From positions 47,595,068-47,659,067 of the forward strand of contig NC_063172.1 of the NCBI RefSeq assembly GCF_023159225.1: a stretch of 64,000 nt of DNA, read 5' to 3'. The notes under the pieces are model-generated. The model made no database searches. It was given only the letters and a program-made list of their open reading frames with translations, and was not told the origin of the DNA. Position 1 is the first letter of the stretch; the number at the start of each line of letters is the position of its first letter. Position numbers and translations under genes: made by a program. The stretch is from Perognathus longimembris pacificus. Lineage: Eukaryota > Chordata > Mammalia > Rodentia > Heteromyidae. Below are positions 22,575-34,928 of this stretch, piece after piece.

Positions 22575-23578
22575 ATTTTGATTTTCATTTCTTTATGTGT
22601 CCATTTAGAATGGCCATTATCAAGAAAAGTAACAATAACAAATGCTGTTGGAGAGATGTCCAAAAAGGAACACTATTACACTGATGGTGGAAATGTAAAC
22701 TTGTTCAACTACCCCAAAAAGCAACATGGAGGTTTCTCAAACAACTAAACACAGCTTCCTTATGACCCAGCAATTCAACTCCTGGGCATTTATCCAAGAG
22801 AGTATAAGCAAGGCAATATTAAAGTGACCTGCACAACTATGTTCATTGCAGCACTGTTTACCATAGCCAAGATGCCTGGATGGCCCACAGTGGATGGGTG
22901 GATCAAGAAAGTGTAGTACATATCAACAGTGGAATTCTACTTATCCATCAGAAAGAATGATATTGCACCATTTGTAAAGAAATGCAAAGACTTGGAAAAA
23001 AAAAACAATAGCAAGCAACTTAAGCCAGATCCAAAGAAAATATAGTGGTAACTAGAATATGCTTATAAATCTATAAGTAAACACTCTGGGTGGTTAAAAA
23101 ATATACTGGGACATGAAAATTATACAGGACTCTAGACATTCAGTGAGGCTAAAGGAGGATATGCATAGGAGCAGATCACAAAGGTGCAATAGCTATCTAT
23201 ATATGATCATACAAAATAATATGAAATAAACTCCAAGAAAAGGAAACAAGATTTTTTTTTTTGCTTCTGCCTTTGTTGTCATTGTTCTCTTGCTTGTTAG
23301 TTTGTCTTTGGGAGGAGAAGGAGCTCAGAAAAGGCAAAACAAAAGGAAAGCAAGTACAACATGAGTATTACTTATTAGATAGTATGTGAAAAATGAATAT
23401 ACATCTTGTGAGTGGGGAAGAGAGGGAAAGTTGAGAGAAAATAAGGGAAGGGAAGACATAGTTCAAAAAGAAATGTACTCATTACCTGACATATGAGTGT
23501 AACCCCTCTGTGCCTCACCTCTATGATAACAAAAACATATGCATATGCATATATAGGTATACATACACACATATATGT
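22575..23578 (+). mobile_element. LINE-1 3' end, sense (ORF2 C-terminal region plus 3' UTR)
   Basis: 'agaatggccattatcaagaa', 'aacaaatgctgttggagaga', 'tatgacccagcaattcaact', 'ttcattgcagcactgtttac' and 'ccatcagaaagaatgatatt' are the L1 ORF2 C-terminal landmarks. The 3' UTR follows with 'aactccaagaaaaggaaaca' and ends 'atgtactcattacctgacat...aacccctctgtgcctcacc'. Frame-breaking changes make it inactive. An AT-rich patch follows at 23535-23578. Confidence 0.92.
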
Positions 23579-25376
23579 TTTAAAAACAAAGAAACAGAAG
23601 AGTGGTGCAGGTATTATTAGAGTAGGTAGTGACTAAAACCAGTGGATGCTATTAGGATACATGTGAAACCCATATATATATGTAATTACTCTCTCAGACT
23701 TGGCAAGGTTTGGAACTGGGCCATATATTTGGTCAGAAACCATATTCTTGAAAAGCGAGAAGGATGGCAGCATGCAAGAATGTTCAAATACGATGACCCA
23801 TTGCAAAAAACCCCCCACCAAAATGGCTATATGTATTCAGGTTCTGAAGACTGAATCACCTTTGTAAATTCAAACATGCATGAGAAAGTCATGGCCCAAT
23901 GATTCTGCTGTTTAAAAAGATATCTCAGTGATACTGAACTAAAACCTTAAGGCACTTGTGAAAAGCGTATCACACATAGTAGGTTTTCAACTGAAGATAG
24001 CCTACACTTGTGAGATTTTTGGCATGCAGAGAGTGTGGTTTGCTCTGGAGCATCTATGTACAGCAATACCTCATCATTAGTGCCACAGGTGATTGAATAC
24101 GAGGTAACTGGAACTTGTCAGTTGACTATGAAAGTACAGTCAGCTCACATTAAGGTGAATTCAAGTGGAGTACTTCAATGGGCATCACATTTTTTATTTT
24201 TATTTTTTTGCCAGACACCAAGTGCATTGACTCAAAGTAGATCATCCCTGACAAAGTATACAGTATTCTCAGAGTCTAAAGAACCCAGTTGGAGATACTT
24301 GAGATCAGGATCATGTACCCTGCAACCATGAAATTTTATTCCTCTGATTCAGTCAAGAAATATTTATTGAGCATGTACCACAACCTTGAGTTGGAATCCA
24401 TAGTAAGGAAAAGCAAATTACACTAATCAATATAAAGATCACACGTGGAATTTAACTGTTTTCCTTTTAGTCTAGAAAGAAGATGGGTCTGAAGATCAAC
24501 TTAGAAACATTTAAATTGTAAATGGAGACAATTATGTTTGGGTTTCAGGTACTTATTAAATTCTAAATTGGTGAGAGTTTGATCTCTCAAAGGGCTAGGC
24601 CTCTACAGGACACCAATGGGTATATTGTGTGTGGAGATTCAAGCCAGGCTGCTGGAACTCATCTAGTGATTAAATGCTGAAAATGTGAATGAAGTGGTTG
24701 CTTCCTGCTTTCCTGTTACTTCAATTTATCTATTAGGGACATTGACATGTACACACATTACAATAATGGAAGACATTGTAAAAACAAGTGCTATGCAAAT
24801 GAGCTCACAGAATGAAAAGAACCTTTCAATTGAGGCAGTTAGAAAGGCCTCTTGAGGACTTTTCAGGTCTGTGAATACTACAAACAAGGGTAGGAAGGAG
24901 AAGTCATGAGTATTCAAGTAAAAGATAGGTCTGCTGAACAGTAGATAGGCATAATTTGTTGTAACACAGTAACAAAATGAGAAAGTATTGGAATATAAAT
25001 TTTAACAGATACATCGTTGGCAGATTATTTAAACTTGAATACATTAAACATGTAAAATTTCTCTAGCTCCAAAATACTACTTAAAAGTTAAATTAAAACA
25101 GCAGGATATTTGATCTAAAAATAATAAGAAATTGACTGTCTAGAAACATCTTAATGCTTGAGACAGATATTCCATAGTGTCTTAAAAGCAGATACTTTCA
25201 AAGATTCAGCAAATACATATATTGCATTTTACCTGGCAGTCTGATTAGCAAGATGTATTAGCAAGATTATTTTGCTCAGTGCACTCATGGGATGGATAAA
25301 AATGTCAAAAATAGCTTTGTAAAATATTTATAGTATATAAGTAAGTAATGGTAAACTAAACCTGATTTTTGTTGTT
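23579..25376. other. unique non-coding sequence
   Basis: Mostly unrecognised. 'cagtcaagaaatatttattgagcatgtacc' at about 24350-24380 resembles the L2/MIR-type 'aaatatttattgagc' motif, but too little remains for a firm call. A 98-codon frame at 24035-24331 has no recognisable domain. Confidence 0.45.
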
Positions 25377-25455
25377 GTTTGTTTTTATAAACCCAGGACC
25401 TCACCCACACTAGGTAAGGACACTGCCACTTGAGTTGTGAACCCCAGCACTCAAA
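25377..25455 (-). mobile_element. tRNA-type SINE remnant, antisense
   Basis: 'aaacccaggacctcacccac', 'actaggtaaggacactgcca' and 'gtgaaccccagcac' match antisense ID/B2-type tRNA-derived sequence. Tail and flanks are unclear. Confidence 0.55.
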
Positions 25456-27852
25456 TTTGATTTATAGGGATAAAGCATGTAAAATATTTTCTTTATAAAC
25501 ATATAAATCTTTATTTTGCATTAAGAATGTATTGCATGTCTAAAAAATCAAAATATTGAAAAAGTATATTCATTGAAAATTAAGTCATTTTACACCCACA
25601 ATGTTATTTGTCGTCCTCAAACATTCTAAAATCTGTATGTGGACAAGTTGATATACATTGGAGTATATCATACACACTATCCTGAGCTTTCCTTTTTTAA
25701 TATAATATATCATAGATATGCCACCTAGACACATTGCAGTTCTATGTAGCACTTTTGATTGTTGTAGTTTCTTATTAAATAGATGCACCTTATTCAGTTG
25801 AACAATCTCTTCATGGTGGCCATTGCTTGCTATGTTAATTATTTACTTTCTTAGGTTTATAATTCAAATAATTGCTACAAACTCAGGGGGTTCCGTTATT
25901 ATTTTTATAGCTATGTCTCCTCCACCTGACTCCAACTCTACAAGGAAGATACTGTTTCCTTCTTTGTTGTTGTTCTTTTTGTTTATGTTTTGGGATTTGG
26001 GGTTTGTTTCAGGATTGAAGTAATTGATTTCCTATGATGTGTCCCACCTCTTTCCTGAATGGTCACTTCCTGTTAGTGGCACTAGGACTTCTCATTTATA
26101 TTTCCCACAGAGATTTGGGAAGGACAAGTCACTTGCTGACATGTGAGCAGTGCACAAGTGGCAAAACCCACATGGCAGAGTATCACCTGATTTAACAACA
26201 TCAACACATTGATGATACAAGGTCTCTGTTTTTAAAATTAAGTAGTATAGGATGACCATAAAACAAATAAGTTTTATAGCCATGTAAATGCGTACTCTCT
26301 ATAAAAATGGCTCGCCTTTTCTATCATTTGCTGGCCCTTGGCTGTAGAAAAAAAATACTTTACAGGCCAGATAATTCTGATTTTATTTTTGTCTCAGGAA
26401 ACTCCTTTCTTCTATAGTTCAATAGTGGCAGGCAAACAACCACTTTCTTTTCTTCCCCTCCCTCCACCAACATTGCTCTTATGGGTTTATCAATATAAGC
26501 TGTATGGAAAAAAAGCTGTCAGGAAAAAAGTGGTAAATTTTTATAAATCTTAGCCCAGATTTATCATAACAAATATAATAAAACAATACATTAGTAGAAG
26601 ACAAAGTTTCTAAGCATATTTTATTAAATTTCATGCTCATGGATATTCAAACAGCTGATAAAATCAAGTGTTTTCATAGAATTCTCATGTGTAACTTTAC
26701 ACAATAACTGATATAAAAATTTTAGAATGGAGTGGGAAGTCATACTAGCAAGAAACCAGGACTCATAAACTAAGAAAATTATAAATTGTACATGTCAAAT
26801 GCATGCACTATTAAAATCAAAGGGCTAATTATTAGAGTTTATATAGTATTTTCTTCTCATTAAATAGATGTGAAAATGATTTTAAATATTTTCTTGATTC
26901 ATACAACCAAGTTGTTAGGACCAGGATTAGCATTCACGGCTTCAGGTGTCCTGACTTAAAGGTTTTATATAAGAACACTTCATACATCTTAGAAATAATT
27001 TTTGAAAATCAATTCCCTGTACTTCTGTGCCCTTTTAAACTTTATGTAAGTTCCTTTTGATCAGCAAAATTGCAGCTAAACTATATGAAATTAGATTACA
27101 AAAATTATTTAGAAAAGACATTTTAAAGGTTAGAATAACTAGACCACAAAATGATGAGTAAAATTTTTGTCCAATGTAATGGCTGGATCTGCTATGGTAG
27201 TTTAAAATATAGCTAAGCATACTGAAGGCCACAACACAGTGATAGTATAGGTATGGACTTTGATAAAACAGACATAATGTGAGGTCCATATATTTGGATG
27301 TTATAGGCTCACCCATATATGTATCATAGCATTCAGGTGCCTAAATGGAGATTTTCTAACAGGCTGGTGGCAGAAGACAAATTCTTCACCATTTCTTAAA
27401 TTGGAGAAGGCTGAAAAGGAATGATATGGAAGAGTTTGATAAAATGAGAACAGTGAACTACAGAAAAACCCAGATACAAATTTAGATTCTGTTACCTACT
27501 TATCTGGTAACTTTGGAAAATTGAGTTGTAACTCTATCTTTTTCTTTTATATAAAAGCAAGTGTTTGTTTTGTTGTGAAAGGATACATATATATATATAC
27601 ACATATGTGTATATGTCTACATATGAAATATCTTTATTGTATATATATGTGCAAAAACTCTATACATACATAATCTTATTTTTATAAGTGTAATATTTGC
27701 AAAGTTTAAATGCCATTATTATGGGTGACAATGAAGTTCAGATAACAAGCATGTTTGAGTTCTTCTAGGATAGTAATTCTCAAGGTATAACTGCAGAACC
27801 CTGAGAAAACCTGAGGGACGTTCAGACAGTCTTTAAGGTCAAATTCATTTTC
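25456..27852. other. 2.4 kb unique AT-rich non-coding sequence
   Basis: No element recognised. A TA/TG-rich patch lies just beyond the usual background at 27585-27650. Confidence 0.5.
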
Positions 27853-28112
27853 ATAATAATACCTTTTTGGGGGTGGGAATGTGGCTTAGTGGGAGAATGC
27901 TTGCCTAGCATGCATGAAGCCCTGGTTCAATTTCTCAGTACCACAAAAACAGAAAAAGCCGAAGGTGGCACTGTGGCCACTATGGCTCGAGTTGTAGAGC
28001 ACTAGCCTTGAGCAAAAAGAAGTTCAGGGACTGTGCTCAGGCCCTTAGTTCAAGCCCAGGACAGGCAAAATACTACTAATAATAACAATAGGAATAATAA
28101 TAATACCTTTTT
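27853..28112 (+). mobile_element. IDL-Geo SINE with 16-bp target-site duplication
   Basis: The body 27869-28072 has a diverged ID-like half ('ggaatgtggcttagtggg', 'ccctggttcaatttctcag') and a Geo half carrying a local duplication of 'tggc(c)' sequence around 'cactgtggccactatggctc'. The tail has turned into an (AAT)-rich run. The flanks ataataataccttttt at 27853-27868 and 28097-28112 match exactly. Confidence 0.9.
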
Positions 28113-29045
28113 TAATAGACTAAAATCTATGTATGATGTTGAAGTCTTGGCAGTCTTGGCTTCTTCATTTTCAGTGAAGAAGATATCCTTTCACATATGT
28201 ACACACATACAAAAAATACAGAGTGTCTTTGGTCTCTGACAAAATAATTAATTCAGCAACAGATCTCATTTCCTTTTTTTCTTTTTCCTCTTAGTTACCT
28301 GATTTTTCCTATGCCAAAATGGGAAGTAAAAACTCACATTAATTAATAAAATACAAATTATTGTGAGTAAAGTAAATCTTGTGATTTTTTCAGTTCAAGC
28401 AGTCTTTTGGAGGGGCAGAAGTATGCTTGAAATGTTTAGGAAAGTAAATATATGAATGGGAACATATTCCCAAATACCTAATGACATCTGTGAAAAGATA
28501 ATGATGATAATGTTAAAGAATAGTACTGTTTTTTATATTGTATAATGGAATATGTGAACATTTGAAGGTCTGCTTGATGAACCAATTTATGGTATTATGA
28601 AATCATACATGAGTCAAAGATCAATCATGAGGGAAATATTAAAATTTAGATTGTACCAGAAGGACGAATACGAATTTCATTGAGACAGTTTGAGTTCCAC
28701 AACACATCATCTTAAGAAAATGCTACTTTTGACATTTGACCCACATCAGAGAATATTCAAAGTTATCTGAAAATTTCACTAAGATATTCTTTCTTTTCCC
28801 AATTATATACTTGTAAGTCTATGGAATTTCTGTCAGTAATACATTTCAAGACAATATAAGAGCAGATAACAAACCTCACATTTTGTATTAAGCTACATAC
28901 TGAAGAAATTCACTCAAGTGTTATCCAATGCCACTTTCCTTGACTTCTTTTTTTAGAAATCACTTGGGATACTAGTTTTATGCAAAGTGTTACTTACATT
29001 AATATTCCTCTTCAGAGTACATTTCAAATAGTACTTTGAACTCCA
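28113..29045. other. unique AT-rich non-coding sequence
   Basis: Nothing recognised. Confidence 0.5.
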
Positions 29046-29057
29046 GAAAGTCTTTCA

Positions 29058-29299
29058 TTTTTTTTCTTCTTTTTTCGACAGTCATGGGGCTTGAACTCAG
29101 TACCTGAGTGCTCTCTCTGAGCTTTTTTGCTCATAGCTAGTGCCCTACTACTTTGATCCACAGCTCCACTTACAGTTTTCTGGTGGTTAATAGGAGTTAA
29201 GAATCTCATAGACTTTCCTTCTCCAGGCTGGCTTATCACTGATCTTCAGATATCAGTCTCCCAAGAAGGATTACAAGCGTGAGCCACCAGCACCAGGTC
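29058..29299 (-). mobile_element. 7SL-Geo SINE, antisense
   Basis: A T-rich start, antisense Geo ('gtcatggggcttgaactcag', 'ctactttgatccacagctcc'), a 'tggtggttaataggagttaag' linker and the antisense 7SL-like head ('ggattacaagcgtgagccac', 'cagcaccaggtc') give a near-complete copy. A weak 'gtcttt(c/a)at' repeat on both sides may be the target-site duplication. Confidence 0.85.
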
Positions 29300-30144
29300 A
29301 TCTGTCTTTAATAATTTTCCGAATGTCAACCTGAAAATTTAAGTTTCTTCTTGATCCCTATTTGCTACATTAAAAGTTTGTGTGCTCTTCTTGTTTAGTT
29401 CACTAGTATAGCCATGAAGCTTCTACAAAGATATATGGCACACGTAGCAGCACAATGAAAATGTGGTCAAGACTTACAAGGTAGACATTTGCACAAAACT
29501 ATTCTACGTGGCAATCTCATGGTCACTATGATGATTTGAATAAACAGTATGAGTATGTAGTCAATGATTGTTGCCATTTTTGGCTCTTTGAAAAGGGCAA
29601 TAGTTTCCCTTCACAGTCAGTTGATTAGTAAAAGTTCATGAAAAGGTAGGCTTTAAAAGGTAAGAAATTATGTCTTTAAGCATTACTAATACAAAGAGCA
29701 CCACACTAAAATAAAGTATTGAATAATATTGAAAACAATGAATAGCTTAGCATGGATGGTAAACTCATTCAGCAAAAATGAAAAGGAATGAAATGGAAAG
29801 TCATTACTTGAAAATGTAAAGCTGAATCACCTGAGAGATGATTACCTGTATAAATGAGAAAGTAGTCCATTAGACCTCCAGAAGAATCTGTGAAGCCGAT
29901 TGGGTAAATGGAATTTAGGACAGGAAATTCATGGCATATTTTTTATCTTCCTAGCCTACTGTCTTGGAAGTTTAATCCAAACTGGAAAGATAGAAAATCT
30001 ATCTATCATAAAAGCAATTCACCTGAAGTTGGCTCTTGACACTGAGACATACCTACTTATATTAGAAAGCCTAATAGGTAAGGATTAAGCCAGTTGTGAT
30101 TATCCTATTAAATAAAAACAAATTAACTGATTAAGGTGCCTTGT
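29300..30144. other. unique AT-rich non-coding sequence
   Basis: Nothing recognised. Confidence 0.5.
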
Positions 30145-30230
30145 AGAGAGACAAAGGAGAGGGAGAGGGAGAAGGAGAGGGAGGGAGGGAGGGAGAAAGA
30201 GAGAGAGGGAGGGGTGAGAAAGAGAGAGAG

Positions 30231-30280
<50 letters not shown>
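30145..30280. repeat. purine tract ending in (AG)n
   Basis: The first part mixes GAGG and GGAG units and the last 46 bases are uninterrupted AG. Open frames on both strands (up to 97 codons) are repeat artefacts encoding Arg/Glu or Ser/Leu alternation. Confidence 0.95.
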
Positions 30281-30281
<1 letters not shown>

Positions 30282-33065
30282 CTTGATCTTATATTTAAGT
30301 GATTTGGAAAGAACATTTCTAGCCCAATTTGGAGAAGGTAATAATTCTGAAATAAGACTGGGAATTTTAGCTTTTCCCCTATGGCTTCCTAGTTGAGTTG
30401 TTACTAAGCTGAACAATCTGCAGTGCAGTTATAAACATACTATTCTTAAAAGATTATTTGAGTAATTATTTTAAAAATACAATTATATTTGGTAACAAAG
30501 AGCAGATATTACTTATTTAAAATCTAATTTCCAATTTGTTTCTAAGTAACATATAACCAAAAAGACCCTAGCTTGAAAGGTCCAGCCACAAATGTACATG
30601 TGCTCCACATGAGTGCATTCTAAATATGGTGAAGCTGACCATCACAAACACCCCTAAAAAAATAACAGATGAGACATGCTGACTATAAATTCAGCAAAGC
30701 CCAATTATCATAGTATAATAAACTGAGGATTTTCTGTTATAATTTATATAAGACAATTATTAGTCTACTCTGGTATGTCAAACCCTTCCTTTGGGCTTTG
30801 TTCATTTAGCTACAAACCTCACTGATCTTATGCTACTGTAATATTTTTCTATGTTTCTTCAAACAGAAGTAAAATATTTCAACTTAAAAATGCTAAGTTG
30901 CTTTGAATTTATAGCTTAAAACATGTATACAGTTGTGTTCATTCCTAGAAAGGGAATATATCTAATAAATGTGAGCCTTAACTAATAGAGACTGAGGAGG
31001 AAGCACCAATGCTTTTCGGTATGGAAGTTACAAAAACAAAAACAAACAACAACAAAAAAATGCCAAAAAATCACCAGTAATGCCATTCTGAAAAGAATTC
31101 TCACTCCTGCTGTTCAGAAAGCAAATGTGCTAATGCTGTAATTTCTCTTTTTGATAGAGGTTCATCAGTGGTTGATTCCCAAACCTCATGGTAACTACAT
31201 GCACAAGTGTAATCAACAAAATCATTAGCATTTATTAAAGAAGACAGGTTCAAATTCATAGGCAGTGTGGAGAAAATGTGTAAATATAAATCTCAACTAT
31301 TCTACATTCTGGTTTAATATACAATCAAAACATATTCTTTGAATGTAACCATGTATTCTTAATTTTTCTATGAAACAAGACTTAACATTCCACATTAGTA
31401 AAAATGCCCATTTTCAAGCCACTGAAAACAAATTTCAGATCATGTGCAATAGTAAATGCATGTGGTAAAATGATGAATTGATGTCTTTGTTTGATGTATA
31501 CAAACAACATTATTTCAAAGGAATATATCAGCCTCTCACCTTTGAATTGCATTATAAAATTGATGGTTAGTCTTCATTATGAGCTGCCCTCATTAAGGTT
31601 CCTGGGCAAGTTCATTTAAATATTGTCTAGTGCAATCCCTATTGCCTATAGATAAAGGAAATTTTACGACAGTCATTGTATTTCCACTTTTTACATATAT
31701 GGCTAAGTATGAAAACAAAAGTTTACCAACTCCTGTAATGTGCTTTTTTTCCAGTTGCCCTGAAACTGATAGTATGTTTACTAGATTGTGGAATATAAAC
31801 GTATTTTGTCTCCCAAATTTGTGATTTCTATTTTTCTTTTCAGATTCTATAACATTGGTACTATGAAGAATATCTAATCCTTATATTAAAATATACTACA
31901 CTGTGAAATGTAATGTAACTTATACTAATACACACTAGGACAAGAGTCTTATAAATAATTTTATAAGTTTATGCAAGCTTATATATGTGATTTTTCAATC
32001 TAAATGCTTGGTGGTACACATTTTCCAAAACAATACAAAACAAAAATTAAAATGTAGCATCTCTCAAAAATACATCCTCCCACATTCCTTACATATAATT
32101 TAACCTTTCTTATCCCCAAATTAAAAGTTATTGAAGAGTAGTCATCACAAGCTCACTATTCCTTACCACATACCATAAAAGACTGCCTTCATTATTTTTA
32201 TTATGTTTTAAAATAGAGTTACATAGGAAAATAACTGAAAACGTTTCCAATATAGGTCTCTTGCAAGATTGCTCTAATATATTTTATTGTTGTTTCCCAC
32301 TAGTGAAGTGTTCTTGTGGGAACAACAGAGCATGAAGAGAGAGATAGATTTTTAAGAGGTCCTAGATTTAGGCTCTGTTTACAAGATTCTGACTTGAAAA
32401 ATTAAGTCATGCACAAATGTTTCCAATTATGCATTTGTTTGGCATCACATAGAGTGAACTAAGCATGGAAATTAAATTCTACATTTTTTGCACTCCATTC
32501 CTTGTTAGGTTGTAGATATGACCTTGTAGGTCATATTTCTGAACTTGTAAGTTCCCTTCAAGTAACACATATTACTCTTGTTTTACAATTTCAGATTCTA
32601 GCAAAATCAAGGATAATTAAGTCTATCCATAATAATTTACTAAAATAAGGAGTTTAGACTATCTCAAGAATGAGCATGAATAGATGACTCAGAACAATAT
32701 AATTGATTTCTTTTGGTAGAAAAGAACTACCTTGTTCCTTCTATCATGTGTAGAAGCTTTTAAAATTGAGTATAAACTTTGATGAGTTTAATGTATTTTG
32801 AATGTGCTAGTAAACCTAACCAATCCTTAGCCGATACATGATGATTAAATTTCCCAGGACTGCAATTGCTTAAAGAGCCCTCTTCATGATCTGTAACCTC
32901 TTGAGTTAATGTTCTAGTCATGTGTCACATCTTCAGCTAGAATACCTGCTACTGGCTTTCCCCCTCTTCTGTTAGAAACTGACATCACACTGAAAGATGA
33001 AGGAGCCAATACATTTCCTAAGGAGCCAGTAGTCAGAAGACTTCACCTGTCATCACAGATAGGAG
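30281..33065. other. 2.8 kb unique AT-rich non-coding sequence
   Basis: No repeat family or gene recognised. Confidence 0.5.
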
Positions 33066-33086
33066 AAAAAAAAAAAAAAAAAAAAA
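33066..33086 (+). repeat. A21 homopolymer run
   Basis: Twenty-one consecutive A, with no SINE or retrocopy recognisable immediately upstream. Confidence 0.85.
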
Positions 33087-34371
33087 GGAGGAGTAGTACT
33101 TAGCAATTTCAAGAGCCACAATTTACCATGAAGCCTCTACTTAATATTCCGCTTGATCTGCCAAGTTTATAGCCTGGGAAATCTGAATACAAATGTCCAT
33201 GCAAATGAGGATTCATTATTCTTACAAGGTCTTTGTGTTGAAGCTAATGTAACTTGGTTCCTATGGTTGCTCAGGGAACGTAGATTGCAAGACAGAAATG
33301 ATAAAAAGAAGAAAAATAGGAAGGAAAATAATAGAAATGGAAGGGAAAGTTTAAAATGCACTTCAGCAGGAAATGTGAGGATGCATAGGAACAAAGCATT
33401 GCCATGACAATCTCACCTTATTGCTATTAAAAGATATTTACTTCTCCTCAGCAACAAAGGAGTTAACCACTCAAGAACATTCTATCCAGAGAGAAAATAT
33501 AACATTCTCCTTTTACTGATTATAACATATTGTTCCCATTAGAAAACCAATTCTTCAAATTGTCAAAAATTTTTACCATTCTTTCATAATTACAGAGCTC
33601 TGAGGCTGTTGTGGGACCCCCACATTCCGATCCCAAAGAAGACTACAAACGCATAAAACACCCCACCCAACCTCCCCTTTCTTTCATTACAGATTTATTG
33701 CCAAACAATCCAGAATCAACATGTTAAGAAAGCTAAAATTAATAAACTACACATTGAAAAATTGCAACAGTTTAGCATCATTCATTTATTGTTTTACCAT
33801 TGCCCAATGCACGCAAAGGTTGCAAACCCCCAAGTTATGGTGAATCCCGAGAGGCTGCAAATGATGATTATATATCTCATATACCATACGATATTGTTTC
33901 GATGAATCTTTTGCATGGTTAGCTGTTGTTTACATATAAATAAATACCTTCTCCGGAAATAAAAATGTACTGAAGGTAACAGGAGCTGCAAAGCTTAGCA
34001 GATACGATGATTCCAAGACCATGCAGTAAAGCTTGCTTCTTCATCCATAAATAAAGCACATTTGCATCCATTCATTCAAATTAGTTCCATTAAAAAGGTG
34101 GTTTATAATTAGCTCCTTTTTCTGGTTCACGGGTAAAATTCTTGCATGCCTGCTGTTTTGATTAAATCCACCATTGTCTTCCAATAGCTAGTGCTAATTC
34201 TTCCAAGGAAATCTTCAGTTGAGGTGTTATTTTATTCTGCCCTTCCGTTAGTTGTCTAATTTACGCCAAGTCCCTGCAGTGTTTCCTTAAGCCATCTTCT
34301 TTGTCTTGCCTTTGAAATTTACCAAATCTTACAAGAAATCAATACTTAATTGATTATTCACTTTTCTGCAG
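33087..34371. other. unique sequence, no recognisable transposons
   Basis: Start of a block that continues to about 39.3 kb in which I recognise no LINE or SINE, only simple repeats. The part 34060-34270 has balanced composition and several TAATTA/ATTA-type motifs, as seen in conserved non-coding elements. Confidence 0.45.
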
Positions 34372-34450
34372 CTCAAACAGCAAGCACGCATAAGATCCTG
34401 GAGGAGTCCCCCGATTTCCAATGCAGGAGGTTGCTTGGTGGCAGAGCTCT
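34372..34450 (+). other. exon-like segment with good splice signals (unconfirmed)
   Basis: A pyrimidine-rich acceptor (cttttctgcag, 34361-34371) precedes 79 bases that end at a near-perfect donor (gtaagtg, from 34451). Two frames are open through the segment, and in one of them a stop falls right at the donor (ctgtaa). GC content is clearly above the surroundings. I do not recognise the peptide in any frame. On the opposite strand a 72-codon frame (34354-34572) also crosses it, so coding on either strand is only a possibility. A lncRNA exon or chance is equally plausible. Confidence 0.25.
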
Positions 34451-34815
34451 GTAAGTGTCCAACAGCAGGCATTCCATGGAGCCGTGCACTGGCGTGGGGT
34501 GCCAGCATCTGATAAAGGAAAACGAAGATATTCTAACGAAGCAGGAACATTTCCTGGATGAGCCAGATTCATCTCAAGGCTTTGGATAAAAAGGCTGAAG
34601 CGCAGAAACAGTTGGATACCAGAACATTATAATTTTTTTTTGTTTGCATTAATCCTTTTGCTTACCCTTTTCTTCCCATGGCATTGATGTGGACTATCCC
34701 AAGTGCCACCGAACTCAGAGAACTCCACGCTGGAATGGGGGTGAGACTGGTGTTTGTACCTCTGGCATAGGATAAGGATGTCAGGCACATAACATTACGA
34801 AATGTAGGACAAATT

Positions 34816-34818
<3 letters not shown>
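34451..34818. other. unique, moderately GC-rich sequence
   Basis: Continues the less AT-rich patch around the exon-like segment. No repeat recognised. Confidence 0.4.
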
Positions 34819-34904
<86 letters not shown>

Positions 34905-34928
34905 GGAGAGAGAGGGGGAGAGGGAGAG
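34819..34928. repeat. (GA)n microsatellite
   Basis: About 110 bp of nearly pure GA with a few GG interruptions at its distal end. Confidence 0.95.

Noticed and set aside
30123..30416. Frames of 61-97 codons on both strands
   Set aside because: Produced by the GA tract, as shown by alternating Ser-Leu or Arg-Glu.
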